A stretch of 64,000 bases of DNA from Asterias amurensis (Eukaryota; Echinodermata; Asteroidea; Forcipulatida; Asteriidae): assembly GCF_032118995.1 (NCBI RefSeq), contig NC_092661.1, positions 18,425,185-18,489,184 of the forward strand, read 5' to 3'. Below, piece after piece: positions 50,730 to 62,165 of the stretch. The notes under the pieces are model-generated. The model was not told the DNA's origin and did not search any database. It was given only the letters and a program-made list of their open reading frames with translations. The stretch's first letter is position 1. Every line of letters starts with the position of its first letter. Position numbers and translations under genes: made by a program.

Positions 50730-52895
50730 GTGAGCAAACATTTGTTATTTTTGTCACAACTTGTTCAAAAGGATACCGGTAAAATATTATTGGATTTTAT
50801 ACTCAAATTTATTTGTAAGGAAAAGACGGAACATCAAGTTGTGTTAGCCGATTGAAAAGAGTATCTTTGCAAAGTATTGTTCTTCTTTGAATCTAGCACA
50901 GATCGAGAACTTTCTCTAGTGTCTTTGTTTTACTATTGCTCCACGCGACTTATCTGCACACTCGGCCAGACTCTTGTAAAGATTCCCCTTTTTTAAATGC
51001 ACGATTACTGCACTCAGTTGTTCTGCTCCGCACGAATGGTCTGACTAACAGCGCCCTCACATGACCTTAAATAAGAACCCTTCATTTAAAACTCTTCAAA
51101 AATAAAAAAATAAAAATGTGTTTGCAATGCATGCCATTACCATGGAAATGTCATTTCCATTCAACCTATTAATGATTCGCTGTGGAAAGGCACTCAGTAT
51201 TCCCTGCCTAAAAAATAAAAGAGTAGGTCTGATGTCATCACTGATAAGCACTAAAAGATACCGGGCATCATCAATCTAGCGGGTTAACAAGCTCAAATCG
51301 TTATCAGAACGTCTTCAAGCCAGGGATCATCAGTGGGAGTGACTGTTGCGTCTTACCCGTCGTGATTTAACGCTGACATGGTACATCAACAACCAAGTAC
51401 GCTAGACAATCCCCAGGGGCAAGATGGTGTGAACTTTACACCCATTACAGGAAGGGTATTAGGTCTCTCTTGTCGCACGCATATCGCCTTAAGACGCTTT
51501 TAGACTACCGGCTAAGTGGGATAGCATGGAGGAATAACCTCCATGGTGATGATCCGCAGCCGGAAGCACTTTTTACTGGATTTTAAAAGCACCGTGAGTA
51601 TCGGTGTGAAAATCCGGAAAATTTAAAATCCAACACGGTGTTGTATCTATAAAATCTTAAAAGAAACCAAACACTCCCCAAGTAAATAATTAAATTTGTG
51701 CAGAAAGGGAAACAGTAAAGTAAAAATAAGAATAGCTCTTCATCGGACTTCCATTTGTTTTTCTTATTCCCTTAAAACATTATTTTGGCCACCCTGACTG
51801 CCGTTACCAGTCACATAAACAGAATTTCATGAAAATTAATGTGAACCCTTATTATAAATTATTTATGATTTGTGGTTAATACAAATACATTATTTTGTAC
51901 ATTTTACAGTGAACACGATAAAATAAATCGGGTTGGTTTTGGGGGTGAAATATGACTTATACAAGGATGTTTTCTGACGTGCATGTGTCACAAATCAATG
52001 TCAGTAACATTTAAAGATTTCGACAATTAAATTTGGCCACTCTTTCTGCACGGACAGCAATTCAAGCGAGAGTCAAAACTCGACGTTGCTTTATCAAATT
52101 ATCGGGAGGCAATCTAGTTTCACTCAATGTGCGTTACAAGTCAGCCTCGTGAGACTCTGAAATGGGCGGCACGTTCCTAACCATTTGGCTAAGCGTTTAG
52201 TTTTATCCCAATCGCCAATGGCATGTCTTGACATTAAAGGAACACGTTGCCTTGGATCAAAATGCGGAAAAACACATTCGTATTACATCGAGATTTTGAA
52301 TAGCTAAGACGGTCCGCTGTTGATACTTCTAGAATTCATTTAATCAAATAAATGAAGTCAGATTCGGTTGAATTTATTTATAATACGTTGTATTCGGATT
52401 AATGTTCAAACGAGGTTTTATAATAATCAGGTTTTAAGAATAATCGGGTTTTATTTCAACACCTTATTTAAATGTGGGTGGAACTTCCCCCTACTTGTTA
52501 TTAACCATTCAAACCAAGTATAGTATACTGTACCTAAATATAGCATGAGCATACTTCCATCACGCGTTAACATTGTTTCTTCTTAATCATATTTACACTT
52601 TATATAATTAAAAGTGGCACAGCGCCATCCACCAAAACCGCAGTATCAAATAGAGTAGGGTGTTTAGATGTTAAAGGGACTTATTTCAATTCTCTTGCTT
52701 TCAAGAAGTGCACGTTTATCCTACATGCTTTATGTTAATATTCTAAAACTATTTATGCTCATTATTGTTTTGGTTTTTTTTTGCGCTATTACTGTATCAT
52801 GTTGTTCAAAGTCTCGAAATAACACCAATAAAGTATCACATATTATTCACAACATTATGTCAAACTGTATTTATATTTTTATTTGTACTATACAG
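50730..52895 (+). other. POPDC-B intron 1
   Basis: A GT-AG intron of about 2.2 kb, phase 2, ending TTTGTACTATACAG. At 52234-52259 it has a solo end of MITE family 2 (TTAAAGGAACACGTTGCC), with the rest of that element missing. Confidence 0.85.
52234..52259 (+). mobile_element. solo terminus of MITE family 2
   Basis: TTAAAGGAACACGTTGCC plus TTGGATC is followed by unrelated sequence, so the element is truncated. It lies in POPDC-B intron 1. Confidence 0.7.
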
Positions 52896-53019
52896 GATGA
52901 GAGTTACAGCTGGTGGTGGTTTCTTGCACAATGTCTACCCATCTCAATTCCTCGACTCTCTCGAATGGCAGAGCAACCGGTCTGTTACTTCGGCATCAGC
53001 TGGCCCATCTAGTTTTCAG
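52896..53019 (+). CDS. POPDC-B exon 2: cAMP-binding core, DSLE variant
   Basis: A 124-bp exon encoding residues 164-205 and ending in phase 0 (TTTTCAG|GTAAAT). The signature reads HNVYPSQFLDSLEW (175-188). The usual DSPE is DSLE here (184-187): proline is replaced by leucine while the aspartate and glutamate remain. FQ at its end and VT at the start of exon 3 keep FQVT. The loop between (189-203) is longer and serine-rich compared with POPDC-A. The effect on cAMP affinity is unknown. Confidence 0.95.
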
Positions 53020-53526
53020 GTAAATGGGTCTAAATTTCACCCAAGCCAAGACTATAGTTACATTTTCATACTCGAAGCCATAGTCGGACACGTTTGGTAA
53101 TTGTCAAAGACCAGTATTCTCACTTGGTGTATCTCAAATTATGCATAGAATAATAAACCTGTTAGAATTTGGGCTCTGTTATTGGTCATCGAATTTGTAA
53201 GAGATTCAGAAAAAAAAACCCTTGTTGCATTACTTTGTGTGCTGTCAGACGCATAGTTAATAAAAGGCTCCCCCTATAGTCTTTTAATATTTGAGTGAGC
53301 AATTACCTCTTTCTCAACAAATTACGTTACTCTGAGCCGTTTCTCACAATGTTAATACTATCAACAGCTTTCCATTGCTCGTTACCAAGTAAGTTTTTAT
53401 GCCAACAATTATTTTGAGTAGCCTAATTACCAATAGTTTCCAGTGCCATTAAAAAAATTCCCATTACATAAATGTGGTCTGTAACATAATTCCATGTGTT
53501 TGCACATTTCCATTCCGTATTCATAG
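53020..53526 (+). other. POPDC-B intron 2, mostly a MITE
   Basis: A 507-bp intron of which about 370 bp (53083-53452) is a decayed family 1 MITE. The acceptor TCCGTATTCATAG is acceptable. The intron position (FQ|VT, phase 0) equals that in POPDC-A. Confidence 0.85.
53083..53452. mobile_element. MITE family 1, decayed copy in intron
   Basis: GGACACGTTTGGTAATTGTC at the left and ACCAATAGTTTCCAGTGCC at the right, with TTAA surviving only at the right. The middle keeps GAGCCGTTTCTCACAATG. Confidence 0.8.
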
Positions 53527-54102
53527 GTAACCGTAACTGCAGATGTTGACTGTCGGTACATTCAATGGCAGAGGAAAGACCTTGACAAATTCCTCAGAAA
53601 GGAGGCTTTCATGAGGGCAGTCTTCGAGACAACTATCGGTAAAGACATCAACACTAAACTTTACTCCATCAACGAGGACAACGATAAGCCAGTTGCACCA
53701 CCACCGAGCACCCAGCCTACAACCAACAAGATGACCCTTAAACAGAGGAGCGTGCCAGAAATAGCTGAGATCTGCTTACCAGATGATGAGGAAGAAGAAA
53801 GTGGGTTACTCTCTCATAAATGGGAGCGGGCGCTTTCACTGGATGATGATGCTGGGATTGGTGGTCCGCCATTGCACACTACCGGGGGAATGGGCTTGAC
53901 TGTACCCACAGGATCGGGAAGTACAGCCAGTCTGCATTCGGCACGATCCATGGTGGACATCAGAGCGAGTATTGCATCGGGGAGAGGTGCTGACGCAACG
54001 CGCCGTTCAATCCTCGGCCAAGCAGAGAGGCCCTCGAGGCTCAACAGCATGACGTCACACACAAGCGGTACAGCACCAAGAAGTTTGCCAAGAGTTTATT
54101 AA
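53527..54102 (+). CDS. POPDC-B exon 3: end of Popeye domain and long C-terminal tail
   Basis: Opens with VTVTADVDCRYIQWQRKDL, completing FQVT, and continues with IGKDINTKLYSINEDND, the end of the Popeye domain. A long tail follows, rich in serine, proline and acidic residues (PDDEEEESG). Read to the stop at 54100-54102 the protein is 396 residues. A donor-like AGCG|GTACAG at 54067/54068, phase 1, would instead splice to 55605 and give 420 residues. Both forms are possible; the second is supported by a good acceptor and a matching frame. Confidence 0.92.
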   Translation, partial: VTVTADVDCRYIQWQRKDLDKFLRKEAFMRAVFETTIGKDINTKLYSINEDNDKPVAPPPSTQPTTNKMTLKQRSVPEIAEICLPDDEEEESGLLSHKWERALSLDDDAGIGGPPLHTTGGMGLTVPTGSGSTASLHSARSMVDIRASIASGRGADATRRSILGQAERPSRLNSMTSHTSGTAPRSLPRVY

Positions 54103-55189
54103 TGCATGGTATCATCCGCGCATGCGTAAACATCGTCAAATCACATCTCGTTATGGTAAATCATTTGCATATCACACCCACCAGTCACATTTCGTTTTCT
54201 TTCTTTTCTCATCCTCGAATTTTCATACATCATAGTTTCAAGGCAAACAACATCTGTTCCATATACATTTCAACCATGCATGAAAATAACACTTTGGAAG
54301 GAAACATATAGAGCTAGAGGAAAACAATTAACAAAAACATGTTTGTGGGTGTGTCCAAAAAAGGTTGCCCCTGTTTTCAAGAGTTGATGACGTTATCACT
54401 GCGTCATCTTGGTTACAAAACAATTTCAAAGTGTTGAACACCATCATGATATGCTTAGCCCACCAAAGCAAGACCTAGCAGAATTAAATACAATCACTAG
54501 TTTGTGTTGACTGCACGTACAACAACCCTCTGTTGTTCCACTGTAGTTCTTTTTAGGTAGTCACGTTTGCGTTTCCTTTTAGTGTACTGAACTTTACACT
54601 TGTATCGAAAAAGGGAGTAAAACAACAATATTTAACTGTTTAGTTCAACAATAACTGTTTTTTAAAACTTGACAAACCATTCTTTTCACACTTTTCTCAT
54701 GATGGCTTCAAGATTTGTTTCTTAAAATTATGTTCTATGTCGCGACAAAAGCTGCTGAAAAATCAGGCAACACACAAATTGACATAATAATTTATGCTTA
54801 AATATTAACGGCTGTTTGAGTTTAAATAATATCTTGTCAGCTGCTTTGTCTTACAATTTTTTGGGGCAAATTACGTTGCCATCATTTTTATTAAATAATG
54901 GAGAAAACACATGCAGCGCAAAATCAGCTCATAAACATGATTTTTGGAAGAGAGCATTTTAGAAGTACGGATTGTGACCGGTGCATGAACTTAAAAGAAC
55001 CCAAACAATCCTTATCTTAAATTCAAGACGAGTAAGAAAACTAAAAAGCGGTCGTCTGATAATTAACTGTCAACCCATCACAATTCTTGAAGTAGTGTAA
55101 GTTTGCAACTAAAAATCTTTTATTGAGTTTTACTAACACTTGTATACTAACGGCTAACACTTCATAAAGATTCCATAATTGACGCTAAT

Positions 55190-55569
55190 GGTGGTGACAC
55201 TATTGGTAATTGTCAAAGACTAGCCTTCACAGTTGGTGCATCTCAACATGTGCATAAAATAACAAACCTGTGGAAAGTTGAGCTCAATCGGTCATCGGAG
55301 TTGCGAGATAATAATGAAAGAAAAATAACCCTTGTCACACGAAGTTGTGTGAGTTTAGCTGGTTGATTTCGAGACCTCAAGTTCTAAATCTGAGGTCTCG
55401 AAATCAAATTCGTGGAAAATTACTTCTTTCTCAAAAACTATGGCACTTCAGAGGGAGCCGTTTCTCACAATGTTTTATACAATCAACCTCTCCCCATTAC
55501 TTGTCACCAAGAAAGGTTGTATGCCAATAATTATTTTGAGTAATTACCAATAGTGTCCACTGCCTTTAA
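55190..55569. mobile_element. MITE family 1 copy next to the last POPDC-B exon
   Basis: Begins near GGTGACACTATTGGTAATTG and ends CCACTGCCTTTAA. It keeps the central hairpin (CGAGACCTCAAG opposite a slightly changed TGAGGTCTCG, about 55369-55402). Its right TTAA is 36 nt from the start of the candidate last exon, so the acceptor's pyrimidine tract begins almost at the element's edge. Confidence 0.88.
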
Positions 55570-55604
55570 TGTAACATTCTTTCCCCTTTTCCCCCACAAT
55601 TCAG

Positions 55605-55711
55605 AACCAATGCTAGAGGGCAGTTCTAAGAGAAGCAGCTATCAGTCAGACGATGGTCATCAGTTCCTCAACCCAGACCTCAGAGAAACACACTATGTAT
55701 CTTCAGTTTAA
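55605..55711 (+). CDS. candidate last coding exon of POPDC-B
   Basis: After a long pyrimidine tract ending CACAATTCAG, the frame set by the phase 1 donor at 54067 gives EPMLEGSSKRSSYQSDDG and then HQFLNPDLRETHYVSSV, with TAA at 55709-55711. The polar, serine-rich composition fits a POPDC C-terminal tail. Neither alternative frame is open for as long with this acceptor. It would replace the last 11 residues of the 396-residue form. Support is from splice signals and open frame, not from family conservation. Confidence 0.65.
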
Positions 55712-56252
55712 AGACAAGTCCACAACCACGGAAATATGTGAAAGCAGAATACAGTAATGCTTGCCAAAAAGTTGCAGGAAAGTTTTTAAGGCGTGTCACT
55801 TCTTGTGGGCTAGCCTTTTCTGCGTTGGAGCAAACAACTTTCCTCCACTTAAAACTGCCTTGAAGTTTGTTATTTGGAGCTTTGATTACCTTGTGTACAA
55901 AACTCATCAACTCGTTACAGAGAAAAAAAACAAGGGGAACCCAATGGGTTGGTGTTGGGGAGGGGTGGGATGAACCCGAAGACATGAGGGATCAATGCCA
56001 CAGGAGAGTTCAAGACACCCTGGTCAACATCTTCAGAAACAGATCACCAGAAATATAGGATAAGGAAAGCAATGTCTTCTTGTGTCTTAGAACTCACAAT
56101 AATAGAACAATTTAAAGGTCATGAATGATAATCACAGACCAGAATACCACAACCATCTCACAAGTTGCCATCCCAACCGATTTAATTCTGATTGTTAAGT
56201 GTGCTACATATTATGGTAATGAAGTATCATTTCATGAACCATCTGTCCATCT

Positions 56253-56650
56253 GGACCCATTTTCACATAGAGCTGCTTATGTGGAAAATGTTACTTAACA
56301 AATTTCTTCTAAGCAGAATTGAGCAGGATACCAGTCACAAATTGTACTTGCGACATGGTAGTTTGGCTGGTAACCTTATGCTGGTAAGCAAAATTTTGTT
56401 ATGCTTAGCTACTTTTGTGCTTATAAGCAAATCTATGAAATGGGGTCCTGGTAGCAGAGCCCAATTTCATAGAGCTGCTAAGGCAGAAAATATTGCTAAA
56501 TAGTTTTCTGCTGAGCATGAGCAGGATACCAGTCACAAATTGTACATGTGACATGGTATTTTGGCTGGTAACTCCGTTCTGGTGAGCATAATTTTGTTGC
56601 GCCTAGCTATTTTTTTAGCTTAAGCAGCATTAGAAATTGGGCCCTGTTCG
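56253..56650 (+). repeat. tandem dimer of a short dispersed repeat, about 200-bp period
   Basis: Two copies each contain CATAGAGCTGCT near the start, GAGCAGGATACCAGTCACAA in the middle and a GGTCCTG or GGGCCCTG end (56253-56446 and 56458-56650). Each has inverted ends of the AATTTCATAGAGCTGCT type. The dimer lies downstream of POPDC-B, possibly in its 3' UTR. A single fragment of the same end is at 59317-59341. Confidence 0.75.
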
Positions 56651-56928
56651 ATGGCCCACACCACTGTGTACAAACTTGATAACTCCAGATGATGATGATG
56701 CCTACTTTGACATATCTTGGTTGCTTCCACATCACAATTAAATAATATTACTTTTGTATTGTTTAATTTAAAAGAGTTTGTATACAAATGTAAAGCTAAT
56801 ATTGTACTTGTACAGAATATTGCTCTATCTGTATGGCATCAGCATGTGCCAGTAAATTATAAGACTGCTAACAAACTGAGCTAATTTAATTATGGGTAGT
56901 CATGGCAACAGATGCCTAAACATGATGA

Positions 56929-56934
56929 AATAAA
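56929..56934 (+). terminator. candidate polyadenylation signal of POPDC-B
   Basis: An AATAAA about 1.2 kb after the candidate last exon. Others follow further on, so the real end is uncertain. Confidence 0.3.
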
Positions 56935-56939
56935 ATGTC

Positions 56940-58324
56940 ATCAGCAGAGGATCCAGGGTTTTTCCTATGGGTAAGACTTTTAATACTTATCATTTTGAAA
57001 CAAAAGGGATGAAAAACACATTGACAACCGAAATGAAACATATGAGTGCAAATACCACTCATCACTGTGTGCTTTATGAGATATGGTATAAACAGATATG
57101 GTATAAAATAATAATAAAACATAAAGACACTGGTATTTTTCTAAAGTAATTTTGTTCAATGATTGCTTTTATTGTTACCATGTAAATAGCTTTATTTAGC
57201 ATTTTTAAATGTTCTCTGTATGATATGTTATTTAATTCTATATTCACTATGTCCTGTTCATGACAATTTTTAGGGGGAAAAACACTCCAAAATTTAAAAG
57301 CAGTGTTTAAACTTGCTTTCTAACAATTTCATGTTTTCACCATCAGGGCTCCAATTTGAAGAGTATATGGTAATTAAAAATAATGCTTCAAAATAGATTG
57401 TTATAATTGATTAAAAAAATAAACTATTCCTTATTTTTAACATTAAACATACGCGCATTCTAGTGTTTTTAATTTATCGTGTTGACCATCTCAAAGAGGA
57501 ATAAAAATCATAATAATTTGTTGAAAGAGTCCATAACCAGTAAGTGTTGTCCCAAACAAGCTGCGACAGAAAAACAAAAATAAAACAGAAAATAAAAAGG
57601 ATTCAAACTCTGTGACAGAAAGCAAGACAGAAAATAAAACACAGACAAACACAAAATATTCCCAAATATTCCCCCCCCCCAAAAAAAAAAAACACAAAGT
57701 GTTTCAATACATTGCAGCTTGTTTCTGTTTTGTTACAAGAGCTAAGTGTGGTTTTCTTTTGGTAAACAAGAAAATAATTTAAACACTTGATTCATAATCA
57801 ATGCCTTTGCATGATGTTGTTCAAAGATATATTTTAATAGTTTTTAAAAGCAAGCTCGTTTGTTTATTTTAATATAACATTGCCTTGAGACAAACCCCAT
57901 ACATGAAGCCATAATTGCATCCACGCCCCTTTTGTATTTGCGTGCCTCAACCTGCCGCAATAGCTTTGTTTAACTCGGCCCAACCAACATAGAACAATAT
58001 TGAAGATCATTAATGAGGACTTGAAACTGTGGTGGAATTTCGATCTAGTAAGGTTTGCGGTAACACCATGTCATGATAATCTTTAACAAAGTTGGGATGT
58101 TTCTGATCAGTATCAATCAGTATGCTCTGATCCTCTTCTGGAGAGCATGTTATAAATTGGTCGTATGAGTATTCATAATTCCAATGGTCATGTACAATCT
58201 ACCCTTTGTATGAAGATCTGTATTCATACTTTGTGGTAGACTTATTAAAAAAACAGACAAATATAAACGAAGAGATTAACAAGAAAGGAAAACAACTCAC
58301 TTTTAACTCTGTAACTTGTAGGGT
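56940..58324. other. convergent intergenic region between POPDC-B and BDH2
   Basis: AT-rich with C and A homopolymers at 57671-57692. On the minus strand an AATAAA (plus 57863-57868) could end the BDH2-like transcript. The retroelement fragment GGTTTGCGGTAACACCATG lies at about 58050. No other gene is seen. Confidence 0.5.
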
Positions 58325-58378
58325 TCAAATTACCCATCCACCGTCCACTCTGTACTCAGAGCCATTCACAAAGCTTGA
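58325..58378 (-). CDS. BDH2-like dehydrogenase, last coding exon
   Basis: Encodes SSFVNGSEYRVDGGWVI and a TGA stop at 58325-58327 on the minus strand, after acceptor TTTATTCCCAG. This is the classical short-chain dehydrogenase C-terminus (V-x-G-x-x-x-x-V-D-G-G-W). It follows exon 59412-59495 in phase 0, so ASDE joins SSFVNG as expected for the family. Confidence 0.92.
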   Translation of the reverse strand, partial: SSFVNGSEYRVDGGWVI

Positions 58379-59411
58379 CTGGGAATAAATTCAAAGGTCA
58401 TCATTAAAGCAAACTTTCAAAGGTTAAGTTTATGTTTACAACCGAGAAAGACAACTTTGTGCACATGTGCATCATTACGTATTAAGTAGTACTATTTTTC
58501 CCTCTACATTCGTGCAAGTATTGTGCGTATTCAAATATTTTTGGGACCAATTTGGTCCCACTTAAATAGCTTTAACAGGTAACATAAACTTGCGAACTTA
58601 ACAGGTCTCAATATTCTAATACGCATGAGTCTTGCACGGTCTAGTAATACCTCAGATGGGAATGCATTTGATTTAATTTGATCAAGCTGTACATATTGGC
58701 AACAAAATCTACGAAGTTGAAATTATCTTCTTCTTTTTAATGAAGAGGGGTGTTTATAGCTCAAAATCCTCACTAGCCTAACCCTTTTCCTCCCTATTTT
58801 CTGTTTTTGATTTCTTTTTAACTTCAAATACATGAATATCATTTCAATCAGACAAATTGACAAGGTGTGCTTAAAAAAGTCCCTTGCATGGGCCTCATAC
58901 AAGTACTCTGACCCTTTCTACTTTTTAATTTGAAATCTAAATTTTACTAAGATCAAGGTTCAAGATTCGTTTTATTTCCACAGTATCAACAAGTAAAATA
59001 CATTATCACGAGAACAAGAGTGATCAGTTTAAAGAATACAATACAGTAAAGATCTATCAAGATGAAAATAAACATGATACTGGATTCGAACTGCCTCTAG
59101 CTGCCGGGCAACCTCGGTAGTCTAGTTGGTAAGACACTGCTCTAGAATTGCAAGGGTCGTGGGTTCGAATCCCACCCGAGTAACATGCCTGTGATATTTT
59201 TTCACAGGACTCGGGAAAGTACTGAGTATGCAGTGCTGACACACATCGGTGTATGGGTAAAAACCAAAATTAATAAATATGATACTGCAGAATTTAAACA
59301 ATATTTTCTGCAAAAGCAGCTTTATGAGATTGGGTCCTGGTTATGTATGAACAGGTTACATGTGACCAATAAATTAGTGTTTGAAAAAAATAATAAATAA
59401 AGCAAACTTAC
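58379..59411 (-). other. BDH2-like gene, last intron
   Basis: An intron of about 1 kb (GTAAGT to TTCCCAG on the minus strand), phase 0. It carries the most complete tRNA-derived SINE of the window (59100-59275) and a fragment of the 56.25-kb repeat at 59317-59341. Confidence 0.85.
59100..59278 (+). mobile_element. tRNA-derived SINE
   Basis: The head looks like a tRNA: a D-arm-like GTCTAGTTGGTAAGAC, a T-arm-like GTGGGTTCGAATCCCAC with a perfect B box, and CCGAG pairing with CTCGG. The anticodon stem does not pair, so it is not a working tRNA gene. The body continues to ACACATCGGTGTATGGGTAA and an A-rich end. On the minus strand it yields the peptide SGGIRTHDPCNSRAVS, a motif that turns up in many spurious invertebrate gene predictions. 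Confidence 0.85.
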
Positions 59412-59495
59412 TTCATCAGATGCAAGAAACAGCGCAACATTGGCCACTTCTTGAGGAGTTCCAAAGCGACCTGTAGGCTGCCTTTTCATGAAGTA
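59412..59495 (-). CDS. BDH2-like dehydrogenase, penultimate exon
   Basis: An 84-bp, phase 0 exon encoding YFMKRQPTGRFGTP and then QEVANVALFLASDE, with acceptor TTTTCTAACAG and donor GTAAGT. RQ-TGRF and the EVA-x-x-x-x-FLASDE segment are typical of BDH2/DHRS6 and related SDR enzymes near the substrate-binding helix. The join to the upstream exon is about five residues shorter than in human BDH2, so a micro-exon may be missing between the two. Confidence 0.92.
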
Positions 59496-60982
<1,487 letters not shown>

Positions 60983-61079
60983 TTAGAGACATTAAATGCA
61001 GAGAGTCCTGCATATTACATTTCTGTTAGCACAGAATGTTCAAACCTTAGTCTACAGCGGTAGACCTAGTCTTTTAACT

Positions 61080-61390
61080 GTGGCATGTCATGGCCTAGCG
61101 GTTAAGAGCACCGGATTCAAGCTCTGGCGTTTGATCAGCAGATTGCGGGTTTGAGTCCTGGTTGTGACACTTGTGTCCTTAAGCAAGACACTTAACCAAG
61201 ATTGCTTCGTAAAGTTGGGGAGGAAGTGCTTTCTGCTCTACCAGCCAGGCTTAGGATGATAACCAAGCCTACATCTGTATAAGCTGTAAAGGGGGTAACC
61301 CTGTTTCAGCCCCAGGAGTAGGTGGCAACGGCCCCTGAAAAAATAGTTGGTTGTAGTCCACACCTTGAAGTGTCTGGCGACTTGCATAAA
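61080..61390 (+). mobile_element. tRNA-derived SINE, Ser/Leu-like head
   Basis: A box TGGCCTAGCGG and B box GGTTTGAGTCC are well spaced for a tRNA with a long variable arm. The body runs through GACACTTGTGTCCTTAAGC and GGAAGTGCTTTCTGCTC to near GTGTCTGGCGACTTGC. The T-arm pairing is imperfect and the body is unrelated to a tRNA, so this is a SINE rather than a tRNA gene. Confidence 0.8.
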
Positions 61391-61472
61391 ACATATTTAA
61401 AAAAACATATAAATTTTACTTAACTCCTTAACCTAGATGCTTCACCTTAAGGGCTCATAAGCAGATAAATGG

Positions 61473-61790
61473 GTGCTACATGAGGTTATTAAGAACAGCT
61501 CTCAACCTCCACTGGAGTCAACATATGACCAACAAAGTCCTATGGGAACCTACCCATGCTATCAACAAAAATCAGAGAAGGATGTGTTTTGCTGGCCACT
61601 TCTACAGGAGCAAAGACGAACCAGTATCAAATACCGTCTGTGGACCCCTAAGCATAGGAGGAGGAAACCTGATAGACCGGCACTAATTTACACTGACATT
61701 CTCAAAATACACGCGGGACTTGAATCAGCAGATTTCAAGTCAGCAATGGGGGACAGGAAGGCTTGGGGAACCATCGTGATTTGAGGACAT
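61473..61790 (+). pseudogene. decayed 3' end of a LINE reverse-transcriptase ORF
   Basis: One frame reads LLRTALNLHWSQHMTNKVLW and then RRMCFAGHFYRSKDEPVS; after about 61625 a second frame continues LWTPKHRRRKPDRPALIYTD and then GLESADFKSAMGDRKAWGTI. This series (W-x-x-H-x-TN, RR-x-x-FAGH-x-YRS, WTP-x-H-x-RR-x-x-RP, MGDR-x-x-W) is the C-terminal end of endonuclease/reverse-transcriptase proteins of non-LTR retrotransposons common in invertebrates. The frameshift and the lack of upstream domains show a dead, 5'-truncated copy. The LINE clade is not certain. Confidence 0.8.
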
Positions 61791-61989
61791 CACTTGACTT
61801 AAGCAAGTGATCATGATCTTGTAATGAGTCTTAAGTTATATAATGAGCACAATGGACTTACAACAAAAGCGCGCTTGACCTATTATAAAGGGCATTACCC
61901 ATGTCACAATTGAGATGGCTTATTGAATGGTCGACTGGATATTAATAAAATCATGATTCTTCCTGCTAAAAATAAAATCATTTTATTTG

Positions 61990-62165
61990 GCACGTTGTTC
62001 CCGAGCAGTTAAGAGCACCAGACTCGAGCTCTGGTGTACTGATCAGCAGAGTGTGGGTTCAAGTTCGGGCGTTTGTGACACTTGAGCAAGATACTTCTCA
62101 ATAAATGCATTGTCCTAGACTATGGATGAGACATCAAGCCGTAGGTCCCGTGTACTACATGTAGG
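61990..62165 (+). mobile_element. second, diverged copy of the Ser/Leu-like SINE
   Basis: GAGCAGTTAAGAGCACCAGA, then CGAGCTCTGG, a B box GGGTTCAAGTTCG, then TGTGACACTTGAGCAAGATA parallels the 61080 copy. The A box is mutated and the body is truncated. Confidence 0.75.

Noticed and set aside
59108..59182. Possible tRNA gene
   Set aside because: The B box and D arm look right, but the anticodon stem does not pair, two acceptor pairs are missing and the sequence continues into a SINE body seen elsewhere.
61090..61170. Possible Ser/Leu tRNA gene
   Set aside because: The A and B boxes are present, but arm pairing is imperfect and a repeat body follows, with a second copy at 61990.
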